Origin: Deltaproteobacteria bacterium
GTDB taxonomy: Bacteria; Desulfobacterota; Syntrophia; Syntrophales; UBA2210
Reading direction: 5' to 3'
Length of the DNA stretch: 17,889 bases
NCBI GenBank assembly: GCA_016935935.1
Contig: JAFGPZ010000168.1
Coordinates: forward strand, 1-17,889
Below are positions 15,820-17,889 of the stretch, in pieces. Positions within the stretch are counted from its first letter, which is position 1. Each line of letters begins with the position of its first letter. A program made the position numbers and the translations under genes. The notes under the pieces were generated by a model. It worked only from the letters and a program-made list of their open reading frames with translations, did not search any database and was not told the DNA's origin.

Positions 15820-15847
15820 AATGTATCAATAGTTTGGCTAATGTCAA
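15820..15847 (-). promoter_or_regulatory. predicted sigma-70 promoter of the HesB-like gene
   Basis: On the minus strand a perfect TTGACA (15847-15842) is 16 nt from TACATT (15825-15820). Transcription would begin near 15813, giving a leader of about 25 nt with the AAGGAG site. Just upstream lies the inverted repeat GACTA-4-TAGTC (15854-15867), and further up a repeated AATATCGAA. Confidence 0.55.
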
Positions 15848-16017
15848 ATCACCGACTAACAATAGTCATTAGTGATCGGGTTCGATATTGTGGTATGTTT
15901 CGATATTTGGCGATGAGATATTTGTGCTGATGAGTAATCTAAAAAGGGAGAGACAAGGGCCAGTTTGGGCGAAAAGTAGATAAAAATGTTAAATATTAAC
16001 GGGCGGTGCCCATGAAG

Positions 16018-16644
16018 CTATAAAGAAGGAATTTCAACTTTAATAGATACTTTTTCCTTGAATAAATCCCTGTCCTCGAGATTGCCGATACCCCTGCCTA
16101 CATGCATGGGAATGATCTTCTCAGGTTTTATAATTTCCGCTGCTTCTGCTGCCTCATCGGGGGTCATGACATATATGCCGCTAACGGGTAGCAGTGCTGT
16201 GTCTGTCTCGATAGATTTCATCTCGGGAATTACATCGGTGTCGCCTGAATGGTAGATTCGTTCACCTTCTACTGTTAGAATGAAGCCAACATAGTTTGAC
16301 TCGCGGGGATGAAAATGCTCACCGGGGTTTCTGTACTTGTTTGTATTATATGCAGGGACGACGCTGATCTTTATTCCTTGCTCATTTATTTTATCTCCGG
16401 GAGCTACCTTTCTTATTGTACCTGAAAGTTTCTTCGCTGCTGCAGGAATAGTAATTATAACGGTATCATCCTTCTGAATTCTAGATACATCATCAGGTGA
16501 GCAATGGTCATGATGGTCGTGGGTAATGAGAATTAAATCCGCTTCTGGGCCAACTTCAATCTGCCACGGGTCGATGTATATGACCTTATCATCTCCCTCT
16601 ATTCTGAAACTTGCGTGACCCAACCAAGTTATATTTGGTGCCAT
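16018..16644 (-). CDS. MBL-fold metal-dependent hydrolase
   Basis: The 208-residue protein is a compact metallo-beta-lactamase-fold enzyme of the UlaG/UPF0173-like group. It starts ITWLGHASFRIEG, then has YIDPW, the metal motif THDHHDHCSPDD (H42, H44, D46, H47), YHSGDTDVIPEM (H132, D135) and IIPMHVG (H181), so all expected metal ligands are present. AGGAGG lies 6 nt before the ATG. Members cleave phosphoesters, lactones or similar bonds; the substrate here is unknown. It has no signal peptide and should be cytoplasmic. GGGC-ACC-GCCC (16003-16013) just after its stop may be a weak terminator stem, but the next T-run lies about 15 nt beyond it. Confidence 0.87.
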   Translation of the reverse strand: MAPNITWLGHASFRIEGDDKVIYIDPWQIEVGPEADLILITHDHHDHCSPDDVSRIQKDDTVIITIPAAAKKLSGTIRKVAPGDKINEQGIKISVVPAYNTNKYRNPGEHFHPRESNYVGFILTVEGERIYHSGDTDVIPEMKSIETDTALLPVSGIYVMTPDEAAEAAEIIKPEKIIPMHVGRGIGNLEDRDLFKEKVSIKVEIPSL

Positions 16645-16761
16645 AGTTGCCTCCTACACAGAATATTCTACCGGAGCTCTCCGCAACAAGTTGCAGGGTA
16701 TCTCCGACTTCCAAGGAATATGTTTATTTTGCATTAACTCTCATTCTCCCGCTACAACCCT

Positions 16762-16786
16762 ACCTGTGTGTCGCGCGCAGACAGGT
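16762..16786. repeat. GC-rich inverted repeat
   Basis: ACCTGT (16762-16767) pairs with ACAGGT (16781-16786). The stem extends by TG/CA after one mismatch, around a TCGCGCG loop. No T-run follows, so it is not an ordinary terminator. It may be a dispersed palindromic repeat. Confidence 0.4.
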
Positions 16787-16910
16787 GTCTGGGGATGGTT
16801 CCGCTGTTAAGTTCAAGGCTCTTGCATGGATTTCGGCTTTCATAATGAAGCAAATCGCCGGCTATGTCAATTATTAAAAAGGCGTTTTCTGACAGTAACC
16901 TGAATTCCAA

Positions 16911-16939
16911 TTGACATGCCATAGACATTTCCCTATACT
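16911..16939 (+). promoter_or_regulatory. near-consensus sigma-70 promoter of the SDR gene
   Basis: TTGACA (16911-16916) and TATACT (16934-16939) are exactly 17 nt apart. Transcription should begin near 16946, giving a leader of about 58 nt before the ATG at 17004. This is the best promoter match in the window and implies substantial constitutive expression unless repressed. Confidence 0.8.
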
Positions 16940-17003
16940 CCCTTTGACTGCAGTGAGGACGATGTCAGGATTTATTAATCTTAAAACCCTGCCAGGAGGG
17001 ATT

Positions 17004-17849
17004 ATGTATAAGGATCTTAATGGGAAAACAGCTCTGGTCACCGGTTCGGGGAAAAAGGGAGGAATCGGATATGCGATAGCGAGAAAACTGGCGTCATGTG
17101 GTGTAAATATCGTAATAGCCGATATGGCAACAGAGAATGGTGAGAATAAGGAGGGTATTGTCACTTTCAAAGGCATGAAAGCCCTATCGAAATCTCTTGC
17201 AAATGAATTCAATATAAAAACGCTCACACAAAACCTCGATGTAACAAGGACTTATTCTGCAGAGCAAACAGCGTTGAAGATCAAGGATGAATTCGGAACC
17301 CTCGATATCCTCTGTAATAACGCAGGATCAGTGTTTGGCGTTCCCAGCACGGCTCATAACTACGATGAGGATGCGTGGATGCAAACATTTGATGTGAATC
17401 TCCACGGTGCATTCAGGGTATCGAAGGCAATTGTACCTCTGATGACAGGCAAAGGAGGAAGCATAATTAATACGGCATCGAAGGCGGCGAAATCACCGCC
17501 CATCTTTAATGCCGCTTACGCCGTTACAAAGGCCGGATTAGTAATGTTGACAAAGGTAATGGCAAAGGAACTCGCGGGCATGGGAATTCGCGTTAATGCT
17601 ATATGTCCCGGTGTAATAGATACGGATTTAACAAAGTGGCGTTTTAGTCTCGAAGCACAGGTTCTCGGAACGACACCCGCCATGCAGGTAGAAGAGATGA
17701 ACAAAACGATTCCCCTGGGAAGGCTGGGAAAACCTGAAGAGGTAGCAAATCTGGTAGTATTTCTTGCATCTGACGAGTCATCTTATATGACCGGCCAGGC
17801 ATTGAATATCACTGGTGTAGATGGTCGTGATAAACTGAGCCAAAAATGA
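17004..17849 (+). CDS. short-chain dehydrogenase/reductase (SDR)
   Basis: From the ATG at 17004 the protein has 281 residues. An AGGAGGG sequence directly upstream fixes this start; an in-frame ATG at 16911 lies inside the promoter and is excluded. It is a classical SDR Rossmann enzyme: cofactor motif TGSGKKGGIG (residues 13-22), D40 at the end of the second strand (VIAD, favouring NAD(H)), CNNAG (104-108), catalytic S159 (INTAS), Y172 and K176 (YAVTK), and VNAICPGVIDTDL after it. The region just after the second strand (41-76) is longer than usual. It oxidises an alcohol or reduces a carbonyl; the substrate cannot be told from the sequence. The C terminus (GVDGRDKLSQK) is complete. Confidence 0.9.
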   Translation: MYKDLNGKTALVTGSGKKGGIGYAIARKLASCGVNIVIADMATENGENKEGIVTFKGMKALSKSLANEFNIKTLTQNLDVTRTYSAEQTALKIKDEFGTLDILCNNAGSVFGVPSTAHNYDEDAWMQTFDVNLHGAFRVSKAIVPLMTGKGGSIINTASKAAKSPPIFNAAYAVTKAGLVMLTKVMAKELAGMGIRVNAICPGVIDTDLTKWRFSLEAQVLGTTPAMQVEEMNKTIPLGRLGKPEEVANLVVFLASDESSYMTGQALNITGVDGRDKLSQK

Positions 17850-17856
17850 TCGTTTA

Positions 17857-17871
17857 AAAGTGAGCCACTTT
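17857..17871. repeat. short hairpin at the right edge
   Basis: AAAGTG-AGC-CACTTT forms a 6-bp stem 8 nt after the SDR stop. It lacks a T-run. The GTGGCTCACTTTT string on the minus strand resembles repeats at the ends of IS21-family elements, but the window stops 18 nt later. Confidence 0.3.
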
Positions 17872-17889
17872 GAGGGTGGAGATACTCAG

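Larger units (their letters stand above)
16645..17003. other. divergent intergenic region between the hydrolase and SDR genes
   Basis: These 359 bp hold the SDR promoter at 16911-16939 and several hairpins: CGGAG-2-CTCCG and GCAAC-2-GTTGC near 16672-16693, and ACCTGT...ACAGGT at 16762-16786. The open frame crossing it on the plus strand (16647-16877) has no ribosome binding site and no recognisable domain, so I do not call a gene. A promoter for the hydrolase should lie here but is not clear; TAGAAT is present about 20 nt before its ATG on the minus strand without a good -35. Confidence 0.5.

Noticed and set aside
15870..15890. tRNA T-arm-like GGGTTCGATA
   Set aside because: The flanking 5-nt arms do not pair and no acceptor or anticodon stem is found around it.
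15715..15930. A 71-residue plus-strand frame over the start of the HesB-like gene
   Set aside because: It is a shadow of the minus-strand gene and its promoter region, with no ribosome binding site.
16647..16877. A 76-residue plus-strand gene in the hydrolase/SDR gap
   Set aside because: It has no ribosome binding site, no domain and an improbable composition, and it overlaps the upstream control region of the hydrolase.
16911..17003. N-terminal extension of the SDR from the ATG at 16911
   Set aside because: That ATG lies inside the -35/-10 promoter, and the AGGAGGG before 17004 sets the start at the normal SDR N terminus.

Overview
This window looks like a chromosomal segment from a strictly or facultatively anaerobic Gram-negative bacterium, most likely a Deltaproteobacterium (Desulfobacterota; a Syntrophus/Geobacter-like relative is a guess). 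The reasons are the gene families: a eukaryote-type GT3 glycogen synthase fused to a Thermotoga-type phosphorylase, a GH57-GT5 fusion, a KamA radical-SAM cluster, an NtrC-type sigma-54 activator, and a HesB/IscA-like gene that only makes sense if an in-frame TGA is read as selenocysteine. No taxonomic marker gene is present, so this is inference. I see no tRNA, rRNA, CRISPR array or complete mobile element.

Region 1 (30-7239, + strand) is a glycogen/alpha-glucan operon of three tightly spaced genes. They are a 1423-residue GT3 glycogen synthase + GT35 phosphorylase fusion, a 64-residue SAP-like protein with four cysteines, and a 901-residue GH57 glucanotransferase/amylase + GT5 glycogen synthase fusion. 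Two unrelated synthases, a phosphorylase and a transglycosidase are thus packed into two polypeptides. Region 2 (7415-9454) holds an NtrC-family sigma-54 activator with a degenerate receiver domain. After a gap of about 320 bp comes a small exported OB-fold-like protein.

Region 3 (9531-13306, + strand) is a second operon: a lysine 2,3-aminomutase-type radical-SAM enzyme, two overlapping D-Ala-D-Ala-ligase-like ATP-grasp genes, and a GNAT acetyltransferase whose start overlaps the second ligase. The order aminomutase, ligase, ligase, acetyltransferase suggests a pathway that makes a beta-amino acid (probably beta-lysine) and builds it into a small, possibly acetylated peptide-like product. A small zinc-ribbon gene follows. 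A convergent J-domain co-chaperone gene is divergent from a small cupin gene, and their intergenic region carries a perfect 20-bp palindrome covering both predicted -10 boxes.

Region 4 (14937-17849) has a PGPGW-family membrane protein, the HesB/IscA-like selenoprotein candidate and an MBL-fold hydrolase, all on the minus strand. On the plus strand is an SDR oxidoreductase with a near-consensus sigma-70 promoter. The selenoprotein candidate (minus, 15788 to 15471) has its own promoter, Shine-Dalgarno sequence, in-frame TGA at the conserved cysteine position, a hairpin right after the TGA, and a strong terminator. Routine gene calling would truncate it or miss it. It and the kamA-ATP-grasp-GNAT cluster are the two items most worth follow-up.
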